64,000 bases of DNA from an uncultured Xylophilus sp. (GTDB lineage: Bacteria > Pseudomonadota > Gammaproteobacteria > Burkholderiales > Burkholderiaceae_C): contig CAJYQL010000025.1 of assembly GCA_913776965.1 (NCBI GenBank), positions 1 through 64,000 of the forward strand. Direction: 5' to 3'. Every line of letters begins with the position of its first letter. Positions within the stretch are counted from its first letter, which is position 1. The notes under the pieces are model-generated. The model saw nothing but the letters and a program-made list of their open reading frames with translations. It had not been told where the DNA came from and did not search any database. Positions 17,904 to 24,870 of the stretch are shown one piece after another. The translations under genes were made by a program, and so were the position numbers.

Positions 17904-18377
17904 CTACCGCTGATAGGTGGCCGTGGTCTCTGCGTGGTGGCGGATGAGCGCGGTGACGATCTGCCCCTTGATAGAGCGCGCGGTCTTCGTGCCGTAATTC
18001 CCGTAGGTATCAGAAGGCAGCTCATTGCCCTTCAAATCTAACCAACCATCGTGGGGATGCAACAGCACCGTCCCATACTTGGTCCGCTCTTTGGGGGAAT
18101 CCAACTGACTTTCAGACCAGATCAGCACCGCGCCGATAACCTGCTCGTCCATAAAGGTGAAGCCGAGCGAAAGCTGGACGTCGCCGAGAGGGGTTGTCAG
18201 GGTTGCGGTAGGGTCGCCGTTCTCTTCCTTCGCCGCGGCAATGGAGAACTGCAGTCCTGAAACCTCGGACTTTTGCATCAGTTCGAGGAACTCGGCATAG
18301 ATTCTTCGCGCATTTTTCACCCTATCGGACAGATCGGCCACACCGCGAAAATATTCTGGCGATTGCTCACTGGACAT
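17904..18377 (-). CDS. Unknown phage protein
   Basis: 157 residues starting MSSEQSPEYFRGVADLSDRV. The sequence is soluble, mixed alpha/beta and balanced in charge, with GFTFMDEQVIGAVLIWSES and KYGTVLLHPHDGWLDLKGNE as the most distinctive parts. I recognise no family. A ribosome site (AAGGAG) precedes the ATG at 18377. It is the first gene of the late operon after the terminator at 18648-18681. Codon use is slightly less GC-rich than in the structural genes, suggesting an accessory gene. Confidence 0.65.
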   Translation of the reverse strand: MSSEQSPEYFRGVADLSDRVKNARRIYAEFLELMQKSEVSGLQFSIAAAKEENGDPTATLTTPLGDVQLSLGFTFMDEQVIGAVLIWSESQLDSPKERTKYGTVLLHPHDGWLDLKGNELPSDTYGNYGTKTARSIKGQIVTALIRHHAETTATYQR

Positions 18378-18647
18378 CGGATCTCCTTACGTACCACCAT
18401 GGCACGCGCAAACATTGTGTGCTGGGACTCGACGGGCGATGCCCTCCGGCATCCAGAACTTCGGCTGTTCCTGCACGTCCTTCCGTGCTGCCGCTTCGAT
18501 GATGGCCCTCGTCTTTCCGAGGCGTCAGGCGTCTGCCGGTGACGGTTCCCGCGGCCGTTGCAGGCGTGCACACCTGCTCGGGTCCGTCAGCTGCCCTGCC
18601 CTCGCGCGCCGCGTGCCATGCGGCGGTCCGGTTGGTAAGAGCAAAAA
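18378..18647. other. Late-operon leader without a supported gene
   Basis: About 270 bases between the terminator and the first late gene. One minus-strand frame near 18390-18515 reads like protein (RAIIEAAARKDVQEQP) but has no start codon before its upstream stop, so it may be the tail of a decayed gene. No RNA structure other than the terminator stands out. A late promoter is expected here but no clear sigma-70 element is seen. Confidence 0.35.
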
Positions 18648-18681
18648 CTAAAAAACCCGCCGGCATTGCTGCGAGGCGGGC
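18648..18681 (-). terminator. Intrinsic terminator
   Basis: On the minus strand a 6-7 bp GC stem (GCCCGCC / GGCGGG) with a 13-base loop is followed by TTTTTT. It stands directly after the Q-like gene and before the late operon, the site where an antiterminator would act. Confidence 0.85.
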
Positions 18682-18750
18682 TTCTTTCGGAGACGCTGCG
18701 GCTAGCCAGTCGGCTGCCGCAACACCAATCCAGTGATCAGGTAGCTGGGA

Positions 18751-19164
18751 TTATGCACAGTGTGCGGACTTTAGCAAGCGCTCATGCTGCGTCCAGAACA
18801 TCCGCAGCCCGTCCATGTGCAACTCGCGGCAGACCCGTGCCGGGATTCGGGCAATGCGCAGCTGCGCCTCGGCCGGTAAGCGCTTGGGTACGTAGAGAAT
18901 CTGCAGCACCTGCCGCGGATGGAATGCCACGTTGATCAGTGCCCGGTGGGCGCGCATCGCCGGCGTAGTCGACAGCAGCAGCTCCCGTGGCTCGCGGTCC
19001 TCATTGCTCGGCGGCGCTTGGTACTTGCCCTCCGCGCTGGCGCACCGGTTGTAGCGGTAGCGATCCATCGCCCACCGACCGTAGCGGAAGAGCAGATCGT
19101 CGGCGTCCCTCATGTCCGCGGGGATCAGTGCGCGGAAGTCTTCACGTTGTTTCATCGCCAGCAT
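18751..19164 (-). CDS. Candidate late-gene regulator (Q-like position)
   Basis: 137 residues, Arg-rich, starting at ATG 19164 with AGGAG seven bases upstream. The part RYGRWAMDRYRYNRCASAEG followed by a helical LLSTTPAMRAHRALINVAF and a C-terminal RVCRELHMDGLRMFW is reminiscent of small regulators that precede the late operons of Burkholderia and Xanthomonas prophages. It lies immediately before a strong intrinsic terminator and the late genes, as lambda Q does. The Q-like role is inferred from position only; no sequence match to a known Q family could be confirmed. Confidence 0.6.
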   Translation of the reverse strand: MLAMKQREDFRALIPADMRDADDLLFRYGRWAMDRYRYNRCASAEGKYQAPPSNEDREPRELLLSTTPAMRAHRALINVAFHPRQVLQILYVPKRLPAEAQLRIARIPARVCRELHMDGLRMFWTQHERLLKSAHCA

Positions 19165-19167
19165 GGG

Positions 19168-19409
19168 TCACTCCTCTCGATGGCCTGCTGCCTGGCATAC
19201 CGGGCTCAGCAGGTGATTGATTCGGCTGCGCTCCTTGGCCACCAGCTGCTCGACAGTGAGTCGTGCCTGCCGGCCGGCTTGGCGCTCGACCAGGTCCAGC
19301 CGCCGATCGCATTCGTCCGGGTCCAGCCCTGCGATCAGTCGAACGTCGCATTCGGCGCAGTCGTCTGCATAGGCGCCATGTCCGGCGTCGAACTGGGCGG
19401 CATCGCACT
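19168..19409 (-). pseudogene. Cys-rich continuation in the -1 frame, no start codon
   Basis: This frame ends at 19168, four bases before the Q-like gene, and reads convincingly as protein: CKECDAAQ then CAECDVRLIAGLDPDEC, followed by a charged helix. The CxxC pairs suggest a zinc ribbon. It has no usable start after 19586. Its only in-frame starts (19614, 19590) would give a low-quality N-terminus. It sits in the -1 frame relative to the overlapping 83-residue gene, so it may be that gene's true C-terminal half separated by a one-base change. The left boundary of the coding-like part is approximate. Confidence 0.5.
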
Positions 19410-19586
19410 CCTTGCAGCCGCTTCCGCCCGCATCGCCTCCGTCAGCAACTGCGGCAGGTCGTGCAGCACACCCTCCGAATCGCTCGCGTACCTGTTCGCC
19501 GCCCACCAGGCGTAGTGCTTGTCCAGCCGTGCCAGCCGGATGCAGTGAGCCAGCATCTCGGCCCGGTGTTTCTCGTAGAAGTCCAT
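19335..19586 (-). CDS. Small phage protein, possibly frameshifted
   Basis: The 83-residue frame starts MDFYEKHRAEMLAHCIRLAR with an AGGGGAT ribosome site upstream. Up to about residue 55 it looks like a normal helical phage protein (DKHYAWWAANRYASDSEG). After that it turns into Ser/Pro/Met-rich sequence typical of a wrong frame, while the -1 frame becomes protein-like. I read this as one gene with a -1 displacement near 19400, either by mutation, sequencing error or programmed slippage; no canonical slippery site was seen. Function unknown. Confidence 0.55.
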   Translation of the reverse strand: MDFYEKHRAEMLAHCIRLARLDKHYAWWAANRYASDSEGVLHDLPQLLTEAMRAEAAARSAMPPSSTPDMAPMQTTAPNATFD

Positions 19587-19658
19587 TCATCGCTATCCCC
19601 TGTTTCCTACTCAAACCGACCTATCTCTCTATCAGGCAAGGTCGAAGACCCCGGTGGA

Positions 19659-19713
19659 CTGCGCATACCACCCCTACCCATGGGGCGGTCCTATGGGAGA
19701 GTGGTCTGCGCAG
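19659..19713. repeat. 55-bp imperfect inverted repeat
   Basis: The arms CTGCGCATACCACCCCTACCCAT-type and its complement ATGGG..AGAG.GGTCTGCGCAG (plus strand) can form a long stem of about 18 pairs with small bulges around an 11-base loop. It lies in the gap between the primase gene and the downstream small genes, with no T-tract beside it, so it is not a standard terminator. It could be an RNA processing or regulatory structure, or an operator. Confidence 0.6.
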
Positions 19714-19740
19714 CAGGCAGTGGCCGTGAGCCCCAGCGTT

Positions 19741-19926
19741 TCAGCGCCCTGCGGTAGCCGATGCGCCCCGTAGGTAACCCAGACTTGCACCACCTGCATC
19801 GGTAGCCTGCGCACGCTCTAGGTAATCCACCCACGTTTCGGCTTTGCACATCCCGGGTAGCCGATGGCTTGGCCCATGCCCCCGCGTATCGAGCCGCTGG
19901 CATGGGTTGCGTCGTGGTGGACTCAC
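19741..19926 (-). CDS. Small unknown ORF after the primase gene
   Basis: A frame of 61 codons from GTG at 19926, overlapping the primase stop, to TGA at 19741. The part from an internal ATG at 19851 (MCKAETWVDYLERAQA) looks protein-like; the first 25 codons are proline- and arginine-rich and less convincing. No motif is recognised. It may be a 36-residue protein starting at 19851. Support is weak. Confidence 0.3.
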   Translation of the reverse strand: MSPPRRNPCQRLDTRGHGPSHRLPGMCKAETWVDYLERAQATDAGGASLGYLRGASATAGR

Positions 19927-20807
19927 ATGGCGGCAGCCTCCTGTCGGGCCTTCACCAGCGGTGCGCAGACAGCCAGCAGGCCCTCGCGCTTGTGCAGGTC
20001 GTTGGCATCCCAGCCGACCGTCGGCGCCATGCAGTAAGGCAAACCTGTGGCCTGGGCAGCGCGCTCACCTGCTCCGCTCTTGTCGTTGTCGGCGAAGCAG
20101 TACCGGCGGCCCTTCGTTCGCTCGGCGACGTGGACCATGTTGGAATCGGAGAAGCACACCAGCACCGCAGCGTTGAAGCGCATCTGGCGGATCGCCAGCT
20201 CAATCGACAGGCCGGTTGCGTAGCCCTCGCACAGCACCAGCTCCGGCGCGTTGCGTTGGCCCAGGCGCAGCACGGCGCCCTGTGCGCGCATGCCGTAGGT
20301 CATCTTCTTTACCCAGCGCATGACGCCGGGCTCGGCCTCGGTATCGGTCCAGCGGATCAGTTGGGCGCCGCGCAGCTCGTTGGTCACCATGTCACGCATC
20401 GGCACCAGCAGGCCGCCGTCGGGCAGGCACAGACCCTGCGCGGCTGGCAGGCCCTTGCGATGCAGGTAGTTGTGCGGTCCGGGCACCGTGGTGCGCATCA
20501 GTTCGGCGGCCTCTCGGGCGGCCTTCTGCTGCAGCCGCTCGCGGTCAGCCTGTTGGGCCTGCCGGCGTTGTGCCCAGGCGCGCTTTTCCTCGTCGGTCCA
20601 GGGCTTTGCGTTGGGATCGTCGAACCACTGCACGCGCGCTTCGCCGTCCCAGGCGAACGCCCAGCCGCGCCGGCCGTCCCAGAAGTAGGCTCCGTTCGTC
20701 GAGCGCGGGTGCGCGGTGGTGCCACAGCGGCGCACGCGCTCGCTCGGGGCGAACTTGGCCAAGTTGATCTCGACGCCGTGGGCGCGGGCGAAATCGATGA
20801 AGCTCAT
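19923..20807 (-). CDS. Phage primase with Toprim domain
   Basis: 294 residues from ATG 20807, which overlaps the helicase stop (ATGA). The N-terminal half has a small WDGRRGWAFAWDGEARV region and a charged linker. The C-terminal half is a Toprim fold with LVLCEGYATGLSIELA (the catalytic Glu), LVCFSDSNM and RYCFADNDKSGAG (the DxD-like acidic motif). It would prime phage DNA synthesis together with the adjacent helicase. The zinc-binding N-terminal domain of full primases is not obvious. The real start is well defined by the overlap. Confidence 0.85.
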   Translation of the reverse strand: MSFIDFARAHGVEINLAKFAPSERVRRCGTTAHPRSTNGAYFWDGRRGWAFAWDGEARVQWFDDPNAKPWTDEEKRAWAQRRQAQQADRERLQQKAAREAAELMRTTVPGPHNYLHRKGLPAAQGLCLPDGGLLVPMRDMVTNELRGAQLIRWTDTEAEPGVMRWVKKMTYGMRAQGAVLRLGQRNAPELVLCEGYATGLSIELAIRQMRFNAAVLVCFSDSNMVHVAERTKGRRYCFADNDKSGAGERAAQATGLPYCMAPTVGWDANDLHKREGLLAVCAPLVKARQEAAAM

Positions 20808-22333
20808 GCGGGCTGCGCCTGCCTCCGGCCTTTGATCCAGGCCAGATTCTTCGACTTGATCTTGTTCAGGACCGCGCGGGTGATCTCGGCGCCCGCGGTG
20901 TTGTCGAGGTGCCAGCCGCGCGGCGGGAACTCGCCCACGAAGTCCTTGAAGATATGGGCCGCACGTCCCTGTGCGGTCTCGGGCTTGCCGTGGGCCCTGA
21001 CGTAGCTGCAGACCTGCTGCCAGAGGTGCTGGTGATTGTCCGCAGCCTTCGCCTTGCCGATCATCACCTCGCGCATCGAGCCCGGCACCTGCTGGACCAG
21101 TGCCGGATCGACGATCTCGAACCCGCACGACATGCAGCGCTTCCTGAAAGGCTGATAACCGCAAGACGGACAGCCCTTCTTCTCGACCTCCTCAGGCTCC
21201 TTGCGGATCACCTTGTCCAGTGCCTCGCCCATGTCGAGCGCGGCCAGCCCCTCGAAGAACACCCGGGTGTAATCCTCGGCGAACCGCAGGATGTTGCCGG
21301 AGTGGTCCAGCAGAATGCAGTCGGTTTTCCCGGTCTCGGGCGATGCGCGCAGGCCGCGGCCCCACATCTGGATTGCGGTGGACAGGCTCTTGCGCAGCGG
21401 CCGGCAATCCACCACGCAACCCACGTCCGGCACGTCGAAGCCCTTCGCCAGCGCCTCCACGCTGATCAGCACGCGCAGGCTGGAGTCGGGCTTGCGGTAC
21501 TCCTTGATAAGGCCTAGACGCTCGGCGGCCGGCGTGTCGGCCGTGAACACCGCGGCCATGATCCCGGCCTGATTGAACTGCCTGCACAGCTCCTGGCAGT
21601 GCGCGATCGTCGCGCCGAACACGATGGTCTTTCGCTGCTCGCCGTACTTGACCCACTCGGCCACCACGTCGCCGACGATCTCCATCCCGCGCTTGCCAGC
21701 TGCCTCCTGGGTCCACTCTCCGCCGGAGGTCTCAGCGCCGGCCATGTCTGGCGCGGTGCAGGAAAAGACTCGCATCGGCACCAGCACCCCGGACTGCGTG
21801 AGGGCGTGCATCGTGGTCGCGTTGACCAAGTTGGTGAACAGCTTGCCTAGGCCAGGGGAGAAAGGCGTCGCCGACAGGCCGATGACGGCAGCGCGGCACT
21901 TCTGGACGTGCTCGGTCCAGGCGGTGTGCTGCGTGTGGGCCTCGTCGATGATCACCACGTCGGTTTCCGGCCACTGCCGGCGGGCGAGGGTCTGAACGCT
22001 CGCGATCTGGAAGGGCTTCGAATAGTCGGTCCGCCAGTGGTCGGCCTGGATGACGCCGTGCGCACCCAAGCCGTACCGGTCGGCGGTCTCGCTGGTCTGG
22101 TCGATCAGCGTCGAGCGGTCACATACGAAGATCGCGCGGCGACCCTTCGCCAGTGCCTCGTGCGCAATGCGCAGCCCGAGATAGGTCTTGCCCGAGCCGG
22201 TCGGGCTCATCAGCAATTGATTCTTGTGTCCGGCTCGGATGCCGTCGCGCAGCCGTTGGTGCGCATCGAGCTGGAACGGCCGCGGCTCCGGGAAGGCGGC
22301 GGTCGCATAGTTGGGCTGGTCAAACAGATCCAT
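20804..22333 (-). CDS. SF2 DEAD/DEAH-box helicase
   Basis: 509 residues from ATG 22333 (MDLFDQPNYATAAFPEPRP). The motor motifs are in order: a Q-motif-like RPFQLDAHQRLRDG, Walker A SPTGSGKT, VVIIDEAHTQH (DEAH), LSATPFSP (motif III), RVLISVEALAKGFDVP and QMWGRGLRAS (motifs V-VI). A zinc ribbon (CPSCGYQPF...CMSCG) follows at about residues 385-405. It resembles UvrB/RecG-like or ResIII phage replication helicases. It overlaps the ParB-domain gene by 14 bases and the primase by 4, so the three form a replication operon. Confidence 0.92.
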   Translation of the reverse strand: MDLFDQPNYATAAFPEPRPFQLDAHQRLRDGIRAGHKNQLLMSPTGSGKTYLGLRIAHEALAKGRRAIFVCDRSTLIDQTSETADRYGLGAHGVIQADHWRTDYSKPFQIASVQTLARRQWPETDVVIIDEAHTQHTAWTEHVQKCRAAVIGLSATPFSPGLGKLFTNLVNATTMHALTQSGVLVPMRVFSCTAPDMAGAETSGGEWTQEAAGKRGMEIVGDVVAEWVKYGEQRKTIVFGATIAHCQELCRQFNQAGIMAAVFTADTPAAERLGLIKEYRKPDSSLRVLISVEALAKGFDVPDVGCVVDCRPLRKSLSTAIQMWGRGLRASPETGKTDCILLDHSGNILRFAEDYTRVFFEGLAALDMGEALDKVIRKEPEEVEKKGCPSCGYQPFRKRCMSCGFEIVDPALVQQVPGSMREVMIGKAKAADNHQHLWQQVCSYVRAHGKPETAQGRAAHIFKDFVGEFPPRGWHLDNTAGAEITRAVLNKIKSKNLAWIKGRRQAQPA

Positions 22334-23219
22334 GCGCCGCCTCCAGCTCACGTTTCAGCTTGTCGACTTGGCGCTGCAGCGACTTGATGCGGCTGATCTG
22401 CTCGTTGCACTGCGTCATGTAGCCGTCGCGCGTCGACTTCACCACCGCCAACTCGGCGCGCAGTTGCTTTACCGCCCGCAGCGCTTCGCCCAGCGGTTCT
22501 TCGGACTGGAGCAGGCGCTGCAGTTCCTCAGCGTCAACAGCGGCAGCCGCCTCCGCAGCAGCGATCTCTTCGTCCGATGGACCGAATCCATCCGCCTCAA
22601 CGGAGGGCGGCACCAACGACTGCGCAGCGGATTCCGCTCCTGAAATAAGAGCATGGTGCGCAGAGCTGGCAGGCGCCCGCGCCACATCTTCCGTAGAAGC
22701 CGGCGTGGCATTGGCGTTCGCGGCCGGCGTCGTCGGGGTGGTAACGGTTACCACCCCCGAGCTGCGGGAAGCATCGGCAGGGGTGGTAACGGTTACCACC
22801 TTCGGGTTGCGAACCGACGCGACGAAGGGGTGCGTCACGCCACAGTGCTTGGCGATTTCGCGGTCGCTCCACGTCCCCGACACCGGATGCGCAAGGGCGC
22901 CCTGGACCGCTTTGCGCTTGTCGGCATTAGTGCGGCGCAGTCCGTGCTGGCCATTCGCGCCGAAGCTATGCAGCTGCGCGTCCAAAAGCGTGCCCGGAAC
23001 GATCTGCTCGTAGATCTTCGTCTGACCCGCGGTGATCGCGCCGAAGTAGCGGTGGAAGCCATCAGCCAGCCACCAGTCGGCGCCGTCGAAGAACACCGTC
23101 ACCGGCGGGAACTGAGCGCCAGCGAGGTACGCCTCGGCGTATTCCTGCACAACGTCTTGATCGAGCTCGACGCGCGACTGCGTCTCGCCATCGATGCGGA
23201 TTCGAGATAGCTCAAGCAC
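22320..23219 (-). CDS. ParB-domain (nuclease-like) protein with coiled-coil C-terminus
   Basis: The GTG at 23219 is chosen, giving VLELSRIRIDGETQSR, the usual opening of phage ParB-domain proteins; a longer frame starts in the upstream gene. It encodes 299 residues. The core has VVQEYAEAYLAGAQFPPVTVF and DGADWWLADGFHRYFGAI, the ParB box, then a KorB-like helix-turn-helix (SDREIAKHCGVTHPFVASVR). A repeated VVTVTTP peptide lies at about residues 140-160, then a Glu/Ala-rich coiled coil. Phage members of this family can act as transcription factors or DNA-binding replication factors. The repeat peptides are encoded by two identical DNA palindromes (22737, 22782). Confidence 0.8.
   Translation of the reverse strand: MLELSRIRIDGETQSRVELDQDVVQEYAEAYLAGAQFPPVTVFFDGADWWLADGFHRYFGAITAGQTKIYEQIVPGTLLDAQLHSFGANGQHGLRRTNADKRKAVQGALAHPVSGTWSDREIAKHCGVTHPFVASVRNPKVVTVTTPADASRSSGVVTVTTPTTPAANANATPASTEDVARAPASSAHHALISGAESAAQSLVPPSVEADGFGPSDEEIAAAEAAAAVDAEELQRLLQSEEPLGEALRAVKQLRAELAVVKSTRDGYMTQCNEQISRIKSLQRQVDKLKRELEAAHGSV
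22737..22755. repeat. Palindrome GGTGGTAACGGTTACCACC, copy 1
   Basis: A perfect palindrome with 9-bp arms around a central G, inside the ParB-domain gene. An identical copy lies 45 bp away at 22782-22800. It encodes part of a VVTVTTP peptide. Confidence 0.85.
22782..22800. repeat. Palindrome GGTGGTAACGGTTACCACC, copy 2
   Basis: Second identical copy of the 19-bp palindrome, in the same reading frame as the first (45 bp, 15 codons apart). Identity of the whole 19 bp, including wobble positions, suggests a DNA- or RNA-level role or a recent duplication. Confidence 0.85.
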
Positions 23220-23586
23220 GGTCGGTCTCCACCTCGCCCAAGGCAACAAGGATGTCGTTCTGGAACCGGCGAGTCATTGCCACCAATGCCATGAAGCCGT
23301 CCGCGTCGGTCTTGACCCAATTGCCATGCCCGGGCAGTGAGTGAGACTTGAGCGCCCGGCACAGTTCGGTTTTCACTAACCGTGCGATGCCCAGTTGCTG
23401 CGGCGCACCGCCTTCCATCGCGACGTAGCCGAGTCCGTTGCGCCGCGACTCTTGCCGGTAGTACCTCAGCCGGGAACGCAAATCCGCCGTAATTCCGACC
23501 TTTGCCCTGCCGCTTTCCGGAGAGAACAGCACGTAGTTTTGGTAGCCACGAAAAGCAGCAGTCGATGGTTTGAGCATTGCAGTCAT
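23212..23586 (-). CDS. GIY-YIG/T5orf172-like protein
   Basis: 124 residues from ATG 23586 (MTAMLKPSTAAFRGYQ), whose ATG overlaps the upstream stop (ATGA). The central part YQNYVLFSPESGRAKVGITADLRSRLRYY matches the pattern of T5orf172/MUG113-type GIY-YIG-like domains: a YVL strand, a GxxKVGIT strand and an R.R helix. RLVKTELCRALKSHSLPGHGNW with the conserved E and W follows. Such domains may cut DNA, but catalytic activity is not certain. It overlaps the ParB-domain gene by 8 bases, assuming the GTG start. Confidence 0.65.
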   Translation of the reverse strand: MTAMLKPSTAAFRGYQNYVLFSPESGRAKVGITADLRSRLRYYRQESRRNGLGYVAMEGGAPQQLGIARLVKTELCRALKSHSLPGHGNWVKTDADGFMALVAMTRRFQNDILVALGEVETDRA

Positions 23587-23702
23587 CGGGCCATCTCCGC
23601 ACGTTCGTACTCCAGCACCCACAGCGCCCGGCCAACCGAGCGCATCCGCACCACCAGCACTACGAAGCGGGCGGCGACGCCCAGCGCGCGAATCGGGTTC
23701 AT
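23583..23702 (-). CDS. Small 39-residue phage protein
   Basis: ATG at 23702 overlaps the stop of the CII-like gene and TGA at 23583 overlaps the start of the next gene (ATGA at both ends), which is strong evidence of translation. The product, MNPIRALGVAARFVVLVVRM and a charged end, has one hydrophobic stretch (about residues 7-19) that could be a short membrane helix. No family is recognised. Confidence 0.6.
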   Translation of the reverse strand: MNPIRALGVAARFVVLVVRMRSVGRALWVLEYERAEMAR

Positions 23703-24232
23703 GCGACCACCTCGCCCTGCTCTTTCATCCACCGCACGTCGTTCACGCTCAGGGCAGCGGCTGGCTTGGCCTTTAGGTGCTTCGCTTTCAACAGGGCGAA
23801 CAGATGCGCCTGGGCCGACATCGACTCGGCAAACTCCTGGGTGATGCGGGCCATCTCGTTGTCGTCGATGGAGCGGTCGGCATAGCTGCTCGACGCCTCG
23901 GCGATGAACTGGCCGAACTCAGCCACGCTGCTGCTCATGCGCTGCACGTAGTCGGGGTCGCCGTCGCCGGTGGCCGGAGCGATCGGCAGCAGCGCATAGC
24001 CCAACTGCATCGCCATCGCCTGCAGCGGCGCATGGTCCTGCGTCAGCTTGCAGATCATCACGACCTCGTCGGGGCTGCAGTGCGCGCTGGCGTAGGTCGG
24101 GCTGACCTTGTGACTCAGGCTGGTCGAGGTGAGGCCCATGTAGGGCGCCAGACCTGCCGCACCGTTGGAGTCCTCGGGCTCGACTCCGCGGAAGCGGCGT
24201 ACGGCGTTGTAGAGCAGCGCGGTGATGTTCAT
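23699..24232 (-). CDS. CII-family phage regulatory protein
   Basis: 177 residues from ATG 24232, overlapping the upstream stop (ATGA). It begins MNITALLYNAVRRFRGVEPE, and TSTSLSHKVSPTYASAHCSPDEVVMI is a helix-turn-helix-like segment near residues 38-64. A C-terminal helix (DDNEMARITQEFAESMSAQA) follows. The layout matches the Phage_CP76/CII-like family found in P2-like and lambdoid prophages of proteobacteria. It would activate lysogeny or early genes. Its place next to the Cro-like gene fits. Confidence 0.75.
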   Translation of the reverse strand: MNITALLYNAVRRFRGVEPEDSNGAAGLAPYMGLTSTSLSHKVSPTYASAHCSPDEVVMICKLTQDHAPLQAMAMQLGYALLPIAPATGDGDPDYVQRMSSSVAEFGQFIAEASSSYADRSIDDNEMARITQEFAESMSAQAHLFALLKAKHLKAKPAAALSVNDVRWMKEQGEVVA

Positions 24233-24582
24233 CGGGCAGCCCCTGCCAGATTCGGCCAAACGTTGGCAGTGACTTGACCGCCCTGCCGCTTCAGACTGCG
24301 CAGCATGGAGAAGAGAGTGCCCCACCGACGAACCGCCTTGGACGCGGCGACCATCCACGCCTCGACACGCACAGCGATGTCGACGAATCGCGACCCAAGT
24401 ACCGGGGCGCCATTGCACACGCTAGTCACCACGCGACTGCTGATGCGATGGCAGCACGGCGAACTAGCGGTCGAGTACCGCTCCACGCGGGTAGACCTGG
24501 GCGCAGCCGAACGAACGAGCCGGCGCGGCACATGAACAGCAACGTGGTTGCCCACGTTGTTCCAGTCAGCCACGGACAGCAC
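24229..24582 (-). CDS. Unknown basic phage protein between cro-like and CII-like genes
   Basis: 117 residues, likely starting at GTG 24582 (MLSVADWNNVGNHVAVHV) or at a GTG a few codons inside. It overlaps the Cro-like gene by 17 bases and ends in an ATGA overlap with the CII-like gene. The protein is Arg/Ser/Val-rich with a helical C-terminus (AASKAVRRWGTLFSMLRSLKRQ). No motif is recognised. The strong coupling supports translation even though the composition is unusual. Confidence 0.55.
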   Translation of the reverse strand: MLSVADWNNVGNHVAVHVPRRLVRSAAPRSTRVERYSTASSPCCHRISSRVVTSVCNGAPVLGSRFVDIAVRVEAWMVAASKAVRRWGTLFSMLRSLKRQGGQVTANVWPNLAGAAR

Positions 24583-24799
24583 TCTTGTTGCTCTGGGCCG
24601 GGCCTGCCGTCGTGGCCTGGAAGTAGTCGATCAACGGCTGGATCGTCTTTACCCGCGGGTTCTCACGCATCCCGTAGAAGAACTTCCGGATGAAGCTCAC
24701 ACGCACACCGCTGGCGTCCGCGATCTCTTGGAAGCGGGCTGTGCCCGCCGCCTTCAGGTGGCGCATGAGGTAGTCGGTGAGCGGCTCGGTGGGATACAT
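24566..24799 (-). CDS. Cro-like helix-turn-helix regulator
   Basis: 77 residues from ATG 24799 (MYPTEPLTDYLMRHLKAAG). The segment TARFQEIADASGVRVSFIRKFFYGMRENPRVKTIQPL is a helix-turn-helix with the usual A-x-x-x-G turn. It is transcribed divergently from the CI-like repressor across a 71-bp operator region (24800-24870), the classic cro/cI arrangement. It should shut off the repressor and turn on lytic early genes. Confidence 0.82.
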   Translation of the reverse strand: MYPTEPLTDYLMRHLKAAGTARFQEIADASGVRVSFIRKFFYGMRENPRVKTIQPLIDYFQATTAGPAQSNKSAVRG

Positions 24800-24811
24800 C
24801 GCGATTCCTGT

Positions 24812-24848
24812 ACTGATCTCGGTATAAGCATGCCATACCGATATCGGG
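24812..24848. promoter_or_regulatory. Early control region operators between cro-like and repressor genes
   Basis: Two related boxes lie in the 71-bp divergent gap: ACTGATCTCGGTAT (24812-24825) and ACCGATATCGGG (24837-24848). Both match the pattern ACYGATATCGGT seen again at 28094-28128. They are the best candidates for binding sites of the CI-like repressor and Cro-like protein. Confidence 0.75.
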
Positions 24849-24870
24849 TTGTAAAGGACCAGAATTCGGT

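Noticed and set aside
24501..24560. AACGTGG-TTGC-CCACGTT hairpin near the cro-like gene end
   Set aside because: It lies inside coding sequence of the coupled small gene and has only a short stem; no independent evidence for a regulatory role.
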